Shown piece by piece: positions 1-10,700 of a stretch of 43,830 nt of DNA. Under the pieces are notes generated by a model. That model worked only from the letters and a program-made list of their open reading frames with translations. It was not told the origin of the DNA and made no database searches. Source of the DNA: Bodo saltans (taxonomy: Eukaryota > Euglenozoa > Kinetoplastea > Eubodonida > Bodonidae). The stretch is from NCBI GenBank assembly GCA_001460835.1, contig CYKH01000651.1:1014-44843 (forward strand), in the 5' to 3' direction. Every line of letters starts with the position of its first letter. Positions within the stretch are counted from its first letter, which is position 1. A program made the translations under genes and the position numbers.

Positions 1-367
1 CACGAAAATGAACCTATGCAACGGTAATGTTCGCCAAACCGTTTTCGGAGACACAAATGAACCTATGCAGCGGTAATGTTCGCCAAACCGTTTTCGGAGG
101 CACGAAAATGAACCTATGCAACGGTAATGTTCGCCAAACCGTTTTCCGAGACACGAAAATAAACCTATGCAGCGGTAATGTTCGCCAAACCGTTTTCGGA
201 GACACGGAAATGAACCTATGCAACGGTAATGTTCGCCAAACCGTTTTCGAAGACACGGAAATGAACCTATGCAACGGTAATGTTCGCCAAACCGTTTTCG
301 GAGACACGAAAATGAACCTATGGAACGGTAATGTTAACGGTGATGTTCCAAACTGTTTTGTGAGACA
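1..367. repeat. 51-bp minisatellite array, about 7 units, cut by the left edge
   Basis: The unit contains gaacctatgcaacggtaatg and then a segment ending in cgttttcggagacacg. Units begin near 10, 59, 110, 161, 212, 263 and 314. The first spacing is 49 bp and the rest are 51 bp. Copies differ by scattered substitutions, and the last one decays into an imperfect version ending near 367. Because 51 is 17 codons, parts of the array stay open in one frame on each strand, but the 49-bp first spacing puts a stop into the + frame, so I do not read it as coding. The units are contiguous with no spacers, so it is not a CRISPR array. Function unknown. Confidence 0.9.
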
Positions 368-451
368 CTTAACAATTTTTTTATGTTTTGAGTGGATGAC
401 GGTAAAGGTGGATGCTCAATGGAAGACGTGTAAAGTGGACCTTTGCCGATG

Positions 452-489
452 ATTTGTTGTTTTTTTGTTCTTTGTTTGTTTGTTCGAAG
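452..489 (+). promoter_or_regulatory. Probable trans-splice acceptor for the gene at 491
   Basis: A long T-rich tract (about 452-486) ends in gaag, giving an AG at 488-489, and an ATG follows at 491. This is the pyrimidine-tract plus AG arrangement used for spliced-leader addition in kinetoplastids. It argues for the 491 ATG rather than the ATG at 449, which lies upstream of the tract. The resulting 5' UTR would be only one or two bases. Confidence 0.5.
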
Positions 490-490
490 G

Positions 491-1684
491 ATGCAGAAAG
501 ATTTGCTCTGGGTTGGATTGTCTGATGAGAGCTGCACGCTTTGGAGAGAGTCAACAACTCTGCATGCCCTTTCTTTTATTTTGGTTGACAGATTTGGTCA
601 ATCGTTTAGCAGCTTGTGTAATTTTGTTGAACAACTCAAAGCGAGTCGATCAAGTGAAAGTGAGCTTCGAGTTGTAAGGCGAGACTTGCTTGAGCCTGTT
701 TGCGTAGATTGCAACGACGAATGGAGCAGTTGCACATACGCGACTTTTGTTGCGTGTGTTTCGCTTGCTGTTGAGCGGCATTGTTTGATGAAAGAGCAAC
801 TTTCTCCGCAAGAATTTTTTGGCGTGGATATTGCACCTGAAAGTTTTGAGATGAGGTTGAGGCGATGCGAGGAAATTGTGAGTCGCAGTATTGCAGACTT
901 GATGCCCGTGTTGACACCAAGCCACGATACACTTCGTGAGTGCAGAGGTTTGCACAGCTTTTGTGAGGCACATGCAGTTGTTGTAAGGATTTTCCCAAAT
1001 CACAAACGAGACATAGGCTTGAACCTGTCGCTCTTTGGCAGCAGTGTAACTTCGTTTGCGGACATATGTTTGATTGCGAAGATGCACGAAATGCTGTTTA
1101 GTTTGCGCAATGAGACTCCCGCAGCCAAAAGCGGCAATGCAGGTAACCGTACAAAAACGATTGAAGTGTGTCGTGGGGCTCTTCAACGTGTTGTTCTTAC
1201 TCCCTTCAGCTCGCGCAAGCGTTCTTCAAAGTTCACTTCTGTTGAAGATCAACGCCGTGCAAAATATCATTCGCGTTTTCAAAGCGCGTTGGACTTTGCT
1301 CGTGATGAATTTATTCCGAGGCCAAATCGTGAGGTTATCGTGCCTGAAACCCCTCATCTATCTACTGGATCAACGACGATTCCTCAATCAACTTGCAAGT
1401 TCGAGAAGAAAGAATTGCAATCATCTTGCAAGCTCGAGAAGCAAGAATTGATTTGTGGAGCTCGCTTTTCGCGAGAGTCATCTGCAAATTCTGCTGCTGT
1501 TCGCATACTGCACCCGTGTGAGGCTCGTGAGGGCGAACTTTGTGATCCTTGCGATCCGTGGGAAATCGTCGCGTCAAGTAAATATTTTAGGCGATTGCTT
1601 GGGTTCAACTCAGCACCTAAGACTGGTGGAAACCCCTCAAGAGTTGACTTTGTGATTGAGGAACTCTCTCGGACTGTACAATGA
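491..1684 (+). CDS. Hypothetical protein, 397 aa
   Basis: I do not recognise this protein. The frame is open from the ATG at 491 to TGA at 1682-1684. The same frame continues upstream to an ATG at 449, but the pyrimidine-tract/AG signal lies between the two ATGs, so 491 is preferred. No signal peptide or convincing membrane segment is visible. The sequence is rich in Cys, Arg, Ser and Glu. Near 1393-1455 there is an imperfect in-frame 33-bp duplication that encodes CKFEKKEL followed by CKLEKQEL. By eye the gene is more AT-rich than the genes after 12 kb and resembles the first part of the giant gene that follows it. It lies between the minisatellite and that gene. Confidence that it is a real gene rests on length, start context and orientation. 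Confidence 0.6.
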   Translation: MQKDLLWVGLSDESCTLWRESTTLHALSFILVDRFGQSFSSLCNFVEQLKASRSSESELRVVRRDLLEPVCVDCNDEWSSCTYATFVACVSLAVERHCLMKEQLSPQEFFGVDIAPESFEMRLRRCEEIVSRSIADLMPVLTPSHDTLRECRGLHSFCEAHAVVVRIFPNHKRDIGLNLSLFGSSVTSFADICLIAKMHEMLFSLRNETPAAKSGNAGNRTKTIEVCRGALQRVVLTPFSSRKRSSKFTSVEDQRRAKYHSRFQSALDFARDEFIPRPNREVIVPETPHLSTGSTTIPQSTCKFEKKELQSSCKLEKQELICGARFSRESSANSAAVRILHPCEAREGELCDPCDPWEIVASSKYFRRLLGFNSAPKTGGNPSRVDFVIEELSRTVQ

Positions 1685-1767
1685 ACACACAGCAAAACAA
1701 TATTATCAAGTGTTCAATTTCGCGAACAGAATGCCATTCACAACCCTCGTTTTTGTTGAATTGTGGG

Positions 1768-1787
1768 TTTTTTTTTTTTTTTAAAAG
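1768..1787 (+). promoter_or_regulatory. Probable trans-splice acceptor for the giant DOMON/reductase gene
   Basis: Fifteen consecutive T residues (1768-1782) are followed by aaaag with the AG at 1786-1787. The ATG of the next gene is six bases further on. This is the cleanest pyrimidine-tract/AG signal in the window and fixes the start at 1794. Confidence 0.6.
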
Positions 1788-1793
1788 GTTCGC

Positions 1794-4700
1794 ATGATTT
1801 TTTTCGTGTTTTCATTCTTGATCGTGGCTGTCGCAGAATGTTCGTTTTTCTCTTCAAACGCTACGATTTCGTTTCGTGGCACAGGCACTGCACTCGTAAT
1901 GAATGACACCATTGAGAGTGGTGAAATATTTGTTTTCAAGACAAAGTTTAGGAGTACATATGATGACTTTGGCACATACGATGAATTGTGGCCGTTGTTG
2001 GTGCAAATTCCTTCGTCGCACAACAGCTTTTTGAAGATATCAATAGTCGTGGTGCCAGAAGGTACAGCACAGATCACTTCAACTGCTGTTCTGGATGAGT
2101 TCATCGTTTTCCCAACTCCATACCTTTATCACTGTCTTTTGAGCAATTCAACAAATGAGGTCCCTTTCACCCGCAAAGAATTGGCAATCGTTGATGGTGG
2201 TCAAAAAGTTCAATTGACAGTTTTCCGTGACACTGACAGCAGTATTTCGAACTTGGATGCACTGCCAGCGTATGAGGTTATTGACCCAGTAACTCTGGCG
2301 AATCGATATGTTGTAATTGACAAGATTCCAGGAGACATAGGATACTCACCAATCCGTCATTGGTTCACAGTGTCTTCTCAACAGAATTTTACAACTGTGA
2401 GTGAAATTCTTGCAAGCAACTTGATTGTTGTTGATACTTTTATCGAAACTGTGGTTGCCCTCGGCGACTTCAGTTTTATCACACCAATTTCAAACTTGTC
2501 TGCGTTTGCAACCAGCAACCAGTCCGGAACCTTCGCTGAAGTATCAGTTGATGGACTGTTGATCCCCATGTCACTCCTTCCCACTGGGAATGTCGACAAT
2601 GAAACCCAAAAAATTTCTTCAGGGTTCATGATGGTGATTGAAGGGCAGCATCCTGTTATCGACTCCATTCCAGGGGATCCTCAATTTTCTTTTGCTCGTG
2701 CTGTTGTCTCTCTGTCACGTCAAACTGCAACTATCACATCACACGAAATGGTCAATTTTAGTTCTTTGGCACACAACTTTAGCGGAGACATTGTCAACGT
2801 TGTTGTTGTTGATGGCGATGTCCCTGGCGCACTTCGAGCTTGGTACAGAAATGAGACGGTGTGGGTCTTGATTCTTGAGTCACTTCCAAATGGTTGTGAA
2901 TTGCTTACAAATACCGCTGGGCTGCTTCAGTTTCAGCGCAACAATGAATCAACACCCATCAAGTCACTTTTCAAAACTCGTCCTCGGGAGTTTGATGAAA
3001 TTTTTTACTCTCCGTTTGTGTCGAGTGCCACTATTGACGTTGATGCATCGTTCTCTGACACAAGTTCGATTCCTGTGACATCATGGGACGCAACACCACA
3101 AATTTCTACCTCTCCAAACAATGATTTGTTCAATGCTCCAAGGAGATTGAAAGAACCTGCGGCTACGGACTTGAACAATCGGTTCGAATTCGCTTCATCG
3201 CGAAACATGTCAATCACAGTTGACTGGCATTTTTCGGATTGCTGTGCGTTTATTGATGTTGCTTTAGAAAGTGTTTCCCACCTTCACAATCCACTCGTTA
3301 TTGGCTTTCATGGCAAGTTGCCCTTCGCTGGAACGTTGTTGGTGGTTCACTTCGACCTTTCTGGCAACCAATGCACTCGACAGGTTCGAGGAAGTGTGTT
3401 GTCTCCAAATGAGTTGATCGATGTGACGGCAACCAACCCGTTGCAACTGTTGAAAACACCTGTTTTTTCACGCAAAATTGCGAATGGAGGAAAACTAGAG
3501 ATGCTGTCGATTACGGCGAACATCACAAACTTCTCAAACACAACTTCCTACCTCACTGCAGGCGTGCTCGACATTGATTCAAGTCGCCTGATGACTTGCT
3601 CAACCCTTTCTTTGAGTGGCTACTCTTTTCTGGACGACTCAATCTCTGAAATGCAAAGCGCACCCGTGACATGGGTGCCTGGGATATCAAATCCCAAGCA
3701 ACAGGGAAGACTATTGTCAAGTCTTGAGAATTTTGGTCTTCCGTCAACCATTTCCGACCCTCCTATGAATCTTCAAATTGAACCTGAAAGAGCAAACCTC
3801 ACTTTGCCACTTTCAAACCAGTCTAAGGGAGCGTTTCGTTGCGACTCGTCTTTTTCCTTTAGCTGGTCGTTTATCAACGCATCAACCAACGCTATGTACT
3901 TTAGCATTGTTCCTCCGTCCAATTTGAATACGTCGATGTATTTTGGGCTTGGGATTGGAAGTACCAGTCTCAGTGGTTCTGATGCGTTTTTTGTGTACCT
4001 TGATGCGCGGAACTCTTCGTTGCTTGTTTCAATCGACACCAAATGCAGCGCTTCTGGGAGCTCGACATTCTGCCTTAGAAGTAAATACAGCGATGGAGTT
4101 GTTTCTGTGTTTGGAAATGAATCACTTTGGGTCGTTCGACGCTCCGCAATTGTTTTTGATCCTGCTTCGAAGTTGCTTGGAACGAGTCTTGTTGGGAGCA
4201 CGATTGACACGACAGCAGCCTTCGGCGGCATTGGACTGTCTGTTAACTACGTTGCCTTCGCAAACACACCAGCGTTTATTTTCCAAGATAATTCCGTTGG
4301 TATGGCACCACTTTACCGTTTGCGCAACGAAACTGATCTAAATTCTACAGCGGACTTTTGGCCACCGTCGGAGGCTCAGCTTTCGCTTTCTCAGCCGTGG
4401 AGATACTATCTTTCTGCTGTTGCTCCTGGAACAGTGGGATACAGCGATCTTCGCAACATCGTTGATGTATTCATCCCTTCCAACTACGTTGGTGAGCTTC
4501 CGCAGAGGGTTTTGGACCTTCCAGAGACATGGAAGAGGCAACCATCGCGTCCATTGAATTGTCCCATGGTTCACCGCAGCAGTTCGCTTTCCACTTCAGT
4601 TGCTACCGCCGCAGTAATGCTGCCAGTTATGTTTGATGGTGTAACCTACAGTTGTGTTGCTTTTCTCTCGCCACAGTTTTCGAACTCTTCGAAGACACAA

Positions 4701-7700
4701 CGTGTCTACGAGCTACGGTCTTCCACAAACTTGACGTTGGAATACATATTTGAGTTCACACCCGATGCAGCGAACTACACTCCGTTTGGACACATGTATG
4801 CTGTGATTGTACCAACAGCGTTGCAAGGAGCACTGCAATCTGCTGAAGCCATCCTTCACTCTGGCCTTCCATTGATTGACCTGGATAGCTTCGTCAACTT
4901 CCCAATCATATCTTCATCATCAACCCCGGCGCCAACAACAGTTGTAACACCATCTGTTGAGGAATCGTATACATCCCTGTACGAGCACAGCTTGCTGCTC
5001 TTCGCTGACGTTTCATTGGACCAGAGAATTTTGCTCGTCTGGAATTACAACATCGATCTTCAGACAATTGATGTCGCTGTGCTGGCAAAAAATACGAATG
5101 GCTACATTTCTCTTGGGTTTTCAAGCAGCTCCACTTCGCAAATGGAAGACTCTGATATCGTACTTGGGTACATAAACTCTGCGACACTCGAGGGCTGCGT
5201 GCGCGTGCTGTATTCTGCCTTTCCAACAAGTGCACCATCAGGAACTCCAACGTTGGAAATTCGCTCGTCGAGCATTCAACGCAGCAGTGACTATTTGATA
5301 TTATCGTTCTCAAGAGACTTCGATGGCAGTGCACATTCATCTGGCGTCATCCCAAGCCCAGCGACGACTGGCGTAGCGACTGGTCGAGTCCTGTTTGCAT
5401 CACTTCTCCAGTACGTTGCTTCCGAATGTGCGAGCACTGAATTCTCTTCGTTGTATCATGGGACATCACCCCACGGTTCCGTTCTTATCGACTGGGCTGC
5501 GTCCACGTCGTCTACTGTAGCAACCCCGGCCCCTTCGACTTCTGTGCCAAGCACCACTGCCCCGACAGTGATCACGTTGACAGCATTCAACATTCAAGCA
5601 CGACCGGTGTACGTTCGTGGTGCGTTGGGCGTGATGGTTTGCGCTCCGTCATCGTTCCCAGTTGCAACACAGCCATCCACTGAATCTGAGTTCGGCATTC
5701 CGACTTTTCCGGCGATGTACCAGTTTGTGTTCAACGGCACCGTGCTTTCAAGCATCCTGCCGCTGATTGCAACATACCCCCAGTCGTCAGACTACAGTGG
5801 AGCATGGCGCATCCACCTTGTAAACCTGTCAGGCGCTTACAGCACTGCAGCCTCAATTGCAAACATCACTTCCTTCGCGGCACTACAAACCTTGGTAAAT
5901 GCAACGACTGCGATCGTCCCCACCGATTATTACCTTGATTGTCCGATAGTGAGCCAATTGACAACCGCACCAAACACAACGTTACGCGCTCTGTTCTTTA
6001 ATGGTCAATCCATCAGCTGCTTGCAATTGTCTCAAGAGTCGCTTCGAACAACTGCGAAATTCTCACCATCTTCAAAAGTTGCTCCGCTGTGGAATACGTC
6101 GTTTTCAGTTTCTATCATCGATGATCCGGCAGCCATGTTTTTTAAAGTGTTCCGAGTGAACTCATCGAGTAACGCAACGTTCCGAGCAGAGGATGTTTCG
6201 ACGTTGCCACGAATCTCAACAGGCGATATATTACAATGCAGGATTATTGTCAACACAACCAAAGCGCCAGTGTTATTTTCCAATCTATCGCTTGCTCTCC
6301 AGCCAATCACGCTGACAAAGCAATCGGCAACTTTTGGAAATCGAACAGTTTCCTTCATTGCTTTGCCATCCATCCGCGGGGGACGTTGTGCAAATCTTCG
6401 CAGCGGGTGGAGCCGCACTGGCGTGGCAACCCTATACCTGCTGCGGAACGTTTCTAAAAGTAGCAATGCCAACGATTCGTTACAGAATCTGAACGCGACA
6501 GCACTTCACGATATTCTCGCGGACTCATCCACATTGGCACCCCTACTATCGATTCGAGTTCGCAATGCATCCATAGGGTTGAGGAACCGAACAGTTTCTG
6601 TTGTTAACACGACGACGAATGTCACTGTCAACACAACAATCCAAGACACAGTCTTCGCAGAAATCGTAGACACTGCCGTCGAGTCACGTTATTTCGTTGA
6701 CGCGATGCCCGTGGTGAATGAATCGACGTACTGCGATGGCGTGTGGCAGGTCGTGATGGTTGACGTTTCATCCGTCCCAGCGGAGGACAACGTGACGCAA
6801 CTCAACGCAACCACAGGAACAGGTAATGCCACAGACAGCGGCAACGGCACGATAATTCCAGCTTGGCATTCTGGTGAATTTGTGCCGTCAGCTAGGGGTG
6901 ATGGATGGTACATTCCGTGGTGGGCCAATGTCAACACCATCCGCAGCCTCCCGCAGCGTTTGGTGAATGGCACCCTCCTTGGTTCCATGCTTCACTGCCC
7001 ACTGATTCATAAAAACACAACTGTCGAAGGAGGCGCAGCCACAATTCAGCGATTGTCCGTTCTTACTGCAGGCGGCTTCGTTGCCGACTGCCTGAACTTC
7101 GGTTGGCTGAATGAAGCCACAGCAGGAGCCGTCCTTCCCAATTTAGTGAATGTCTCAACGGCCGGCACCTTCGTCATGGACGCAATTCCGGGTTCACGAT
7201 ACTTTTCGTCGATGTTCTGGCTCCGTGAGCTCCGCGGTGTATCTCGTACTCCAACTTTCGTAAACGTATCGCTTCTCACAAATGATTCGTATCAAGTCGC
7301 ATACGTTCTTGTCCTCTCCGTCACAGGTGGGACACCAGGCAGCGCCGTCTCATCTCTTACGTCGTGGAATCTCACCCAGGCATCATGGAATTGGGCGACG
7401 CAAGGGTTGCAAATACCCATCACTGCTGTGGGACGTTCCGCATCAGATTCGTTTGGAATGATGTCGTTGACGAACTACTGGAACATGTCTGTGTTCCCGT
7501 GGAGTGCCATGCAGTGTCTCGACAGGTACAGTGCCAACTGTTCTCTGGGCCTTCGTAATACTCAAAAGTTGTTGATAAGCGCGTTGTCAGTAATTTACGT
7601 CTTCCGTCGAGGGACAACCATCGGCAGCCCCTCCGTGTCGCTCAATGGCAGCACTACACCAATGCGCTCCGTTGCCCTCCACTCCCCCCTGCAGTCTTAC

Positions 7701-10700
7701 TATAACGCTGCCAACGGTTCGTGGGGCTACACAGATCCAAAGCGCGTGGTTGTTGTGACGGTGCCGCCGACGTACAGCGGATCCGAAATCGGGAACGCGT
7801 CGCTCATCCCTAACACGTGGGTGCAGACCACCGCCGCAAACGTGGTTGGTCATTCGTTTTTGCTATCCACGGCTTCTGGGGTGACACCGCTATCACCACC
7901 TTCCACGTTTGGCCGTTCTATGTGGTGCCCTGCGACGAGTGTGTGGGCCAACGGGCAATTGTGGAGCACAGTTGACTGTGGATGGGGCCCAAGCACCAAG
8001 TCTATGGCCGTTGCGTCACTATCAATGACAACCCAAACCCCACCAACCTCGTCAACATTATTGTTCATTGGGAGCAACGTGACGAGCATCGCTTCGTTTG
8101 CACCACTTCACATCAACAACCTCAACTTGAAGCTTGCCTACAGTGTCTACAACACGTCCAGCACAAGGCAGTGCAACAATTCTGCCTTTGTGGTGGACCC
8201 ATCGACGCCCCTCCCTGAGTTAGTTCAGCTTCTCGTCATTCCCCAACATTTTCCTACCATGCTTCCTGAGAGTGGGAACGCAATGGTCAAGTTTGTGTTC
8301 CGGCGAGGCCCTGCTTTGTCAAGCTCTGGTGACGTTGCACCTCCAGTGATATCTTGGGCTGGAGCAGGCATCGGCTCATCAAACAGCGTCCCCAGCATTG
8401 CCCGAGTGTTTGTTGTCAATGTTGGCGCATTCATGACGTCAGCAGACTTGTACGATATGACGCTGACCACCGAGTATGAGATTCGCTCCGCAGCCATTCG
8501 CAACTGCTGGCCAATTCTTGAAACACTCAAGATTGAGGCGAGTGTCCTCCTTTACTACCAGTCGAATATCTCCAATGCAGACCTGGCCACATATCAAGCG
8601 CGCCGCTCACCATCTAACAGACTAGAGGTGGTTCCGGTGTTTGCCAATGGGATGCCGAGGCTGCAAATCGCCTCGCGAATTCTAGTGGAAGACGTCGCAG
8701 GTCGTACGAGTCTCTCACCCCGTGCGTTGGTGGCCGCAGATGGGTCGATGTTCCTAGCCCCTAAGGCTTCTCCGTCGTGGTTGCCCATTGTCCACGCCAC
8801 CGCCTCAGGTTCCTATGCAACTTTCACCAACCCTTCTCAGCTCCTCGGAACCATGGACACGCTTGTGTCGCTATTGGAGGCGCCATCCGCAGCGACGGTT
8901 TCTAACTTCATGCTGGTACAAGTAGTGGATGAGGCTTACGCGCCTTATGTCACTCCACCAGCTCAAGGGCAGACATTGACACGTCAAACTGCGTACTTCA
9001 ACGATAAGCAGCTGGCGGCGTACATCTTCTCAGATCGGAATCTCTATAACCCCACCCAACCATCCCCGTTGTACATATTCCGCCGCCTCAGCAGCACTGG
9101 GGCAGTGCTCTCCACTACTGGTGCCCCTCTTCTCGATGCTCTGCCGGGCCACGCTACATACAACGACTTGCACGAGTTGGTGTACTGCGACTTGCCGTCC
9201 ACATCGTCGACACTGCCAGCCCCAACCTCCATCGCCGCAATGCGCAGAATGCTTGCGCAACGAACCATCTTGGCACCAAAACAGAGTGGCATCATCAAGC
9301 ACGCACCAATAGTCGGTGCGGGCACGACAGTGGAGTTGCAAGATCAAGTTGCTAACGGTGGCAGCGTTCTAGGGCCTTCAGCAGTCGTTTTCGAAGGATC
9401 GACCCTTGCAATGCTAGATTTTGGTATTACCACAGTGGGGTTTGCGCCTGAGCTCTCCATTGCCATGCGCCTTTTGTACCAACTGAACAGTTTTCCAGTC
9501 CCCGATGGATGGATACTGAACTCTGATCCGTGGACCAATACCACAACATACTCGTTTCTGCGAAATACACACTGTACCATTGTGCCGAATTGGTTGCTCC
9601 CAAACACCATCACATCTCAGTCCGCAGCGACGAAAGTTGCACTTCAGAACGCAACAACTGCGTCGACACTGTGCAACCGCAATCTATCGGTCGCGGTGGT
9701 GGGGGTCACAACCGTCACAGCGGCCAGCAACGGGAATATCAGCACAACTGGTCCTACCCTCATCAACTGGGTCTACGGCACCGTGAACTACTCTTCCGCC
9801 ACTGGTGTCGTGACAAGAAGTGCGCCCCTTCGCAGTGGCAGTGGGACCATCGATTTTTTCACAGGCAACGTGACTGGGTCGACAAGCGTATCATCCGACT
9901 GGATCAATATTACGAACGGCTCCACCACTGTAACACTGAGTGACTCGCTGACTCTTTCATGGGAGCTCGGAACGTTGGGCGCAACTAGCAGCACTGCACG
10001 TCGTAGCTTTCATACGTTAGACACATCCCCCATTGACATCGCAACCTACGCACCGACGGAGCTCTACGCACAATTCAAGATTACCGTCACGGCCGATGTG
10101 TGGGTGGGTTTGGGCCTTACCAACAGTGGGGGGATGAGCGGGGCTGACATGTGGATTGCCTACGCATCTCAATCCGTTCCTGCAGGTTCGGTTTCGTCTG
10201 GCTACTACTACGAACTCTCCGATCGCCACGCTGACCCGACCAACGCCCACAACACCCCGATCAAAGATACAATCAACGACCTTGAACTTTTGTCATTAGA
10301 ATTGACAAGTTCAGGATACGTCATTGTATTCCGTCGACGTCTGATCACCACAGACAGCGAGAACGACATCGATATCCAAAACACACTCCAAACGATGCTC
10401 TGGGCCTATGGTCCGTATCTGCTCACTCAACAGACACCCAACACACACACAAACCGCGGGCTGCTGTTGGTGAATCTTTTTACTGGCCAGAATATTTCTG
10501 TGGAACAGCGTGGCTTCACATTTTGGTACGTGGCAATGATCATGGGTGTGACTGTGTTTATCATGCTGATCGGATTCTTGGCACGGCTGCTGTCGCCTGG
10601 GTACTTGATGTATAAGAGGCCGCTCCTCTTTTTATGGGCATCCAGAGGATTGCGCCGCATGACAGTGGCAGAGATTCTAGTGCTGTTTATGCTGTGGGGT

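Noticed and set aside
1-367. CRISPR-like array
   Set aside because: Units are contiguous with no unique spacers, and the setting is eukaryotic.
27-452. ORF through the minisatellite with a 17-residue repeat
   Set aside because: The 49-bp first unit puts a stop in this frame just upstream, the start is arbitrary within a repeat, and the frame runs into the splice-acceptor tract of the next gene.
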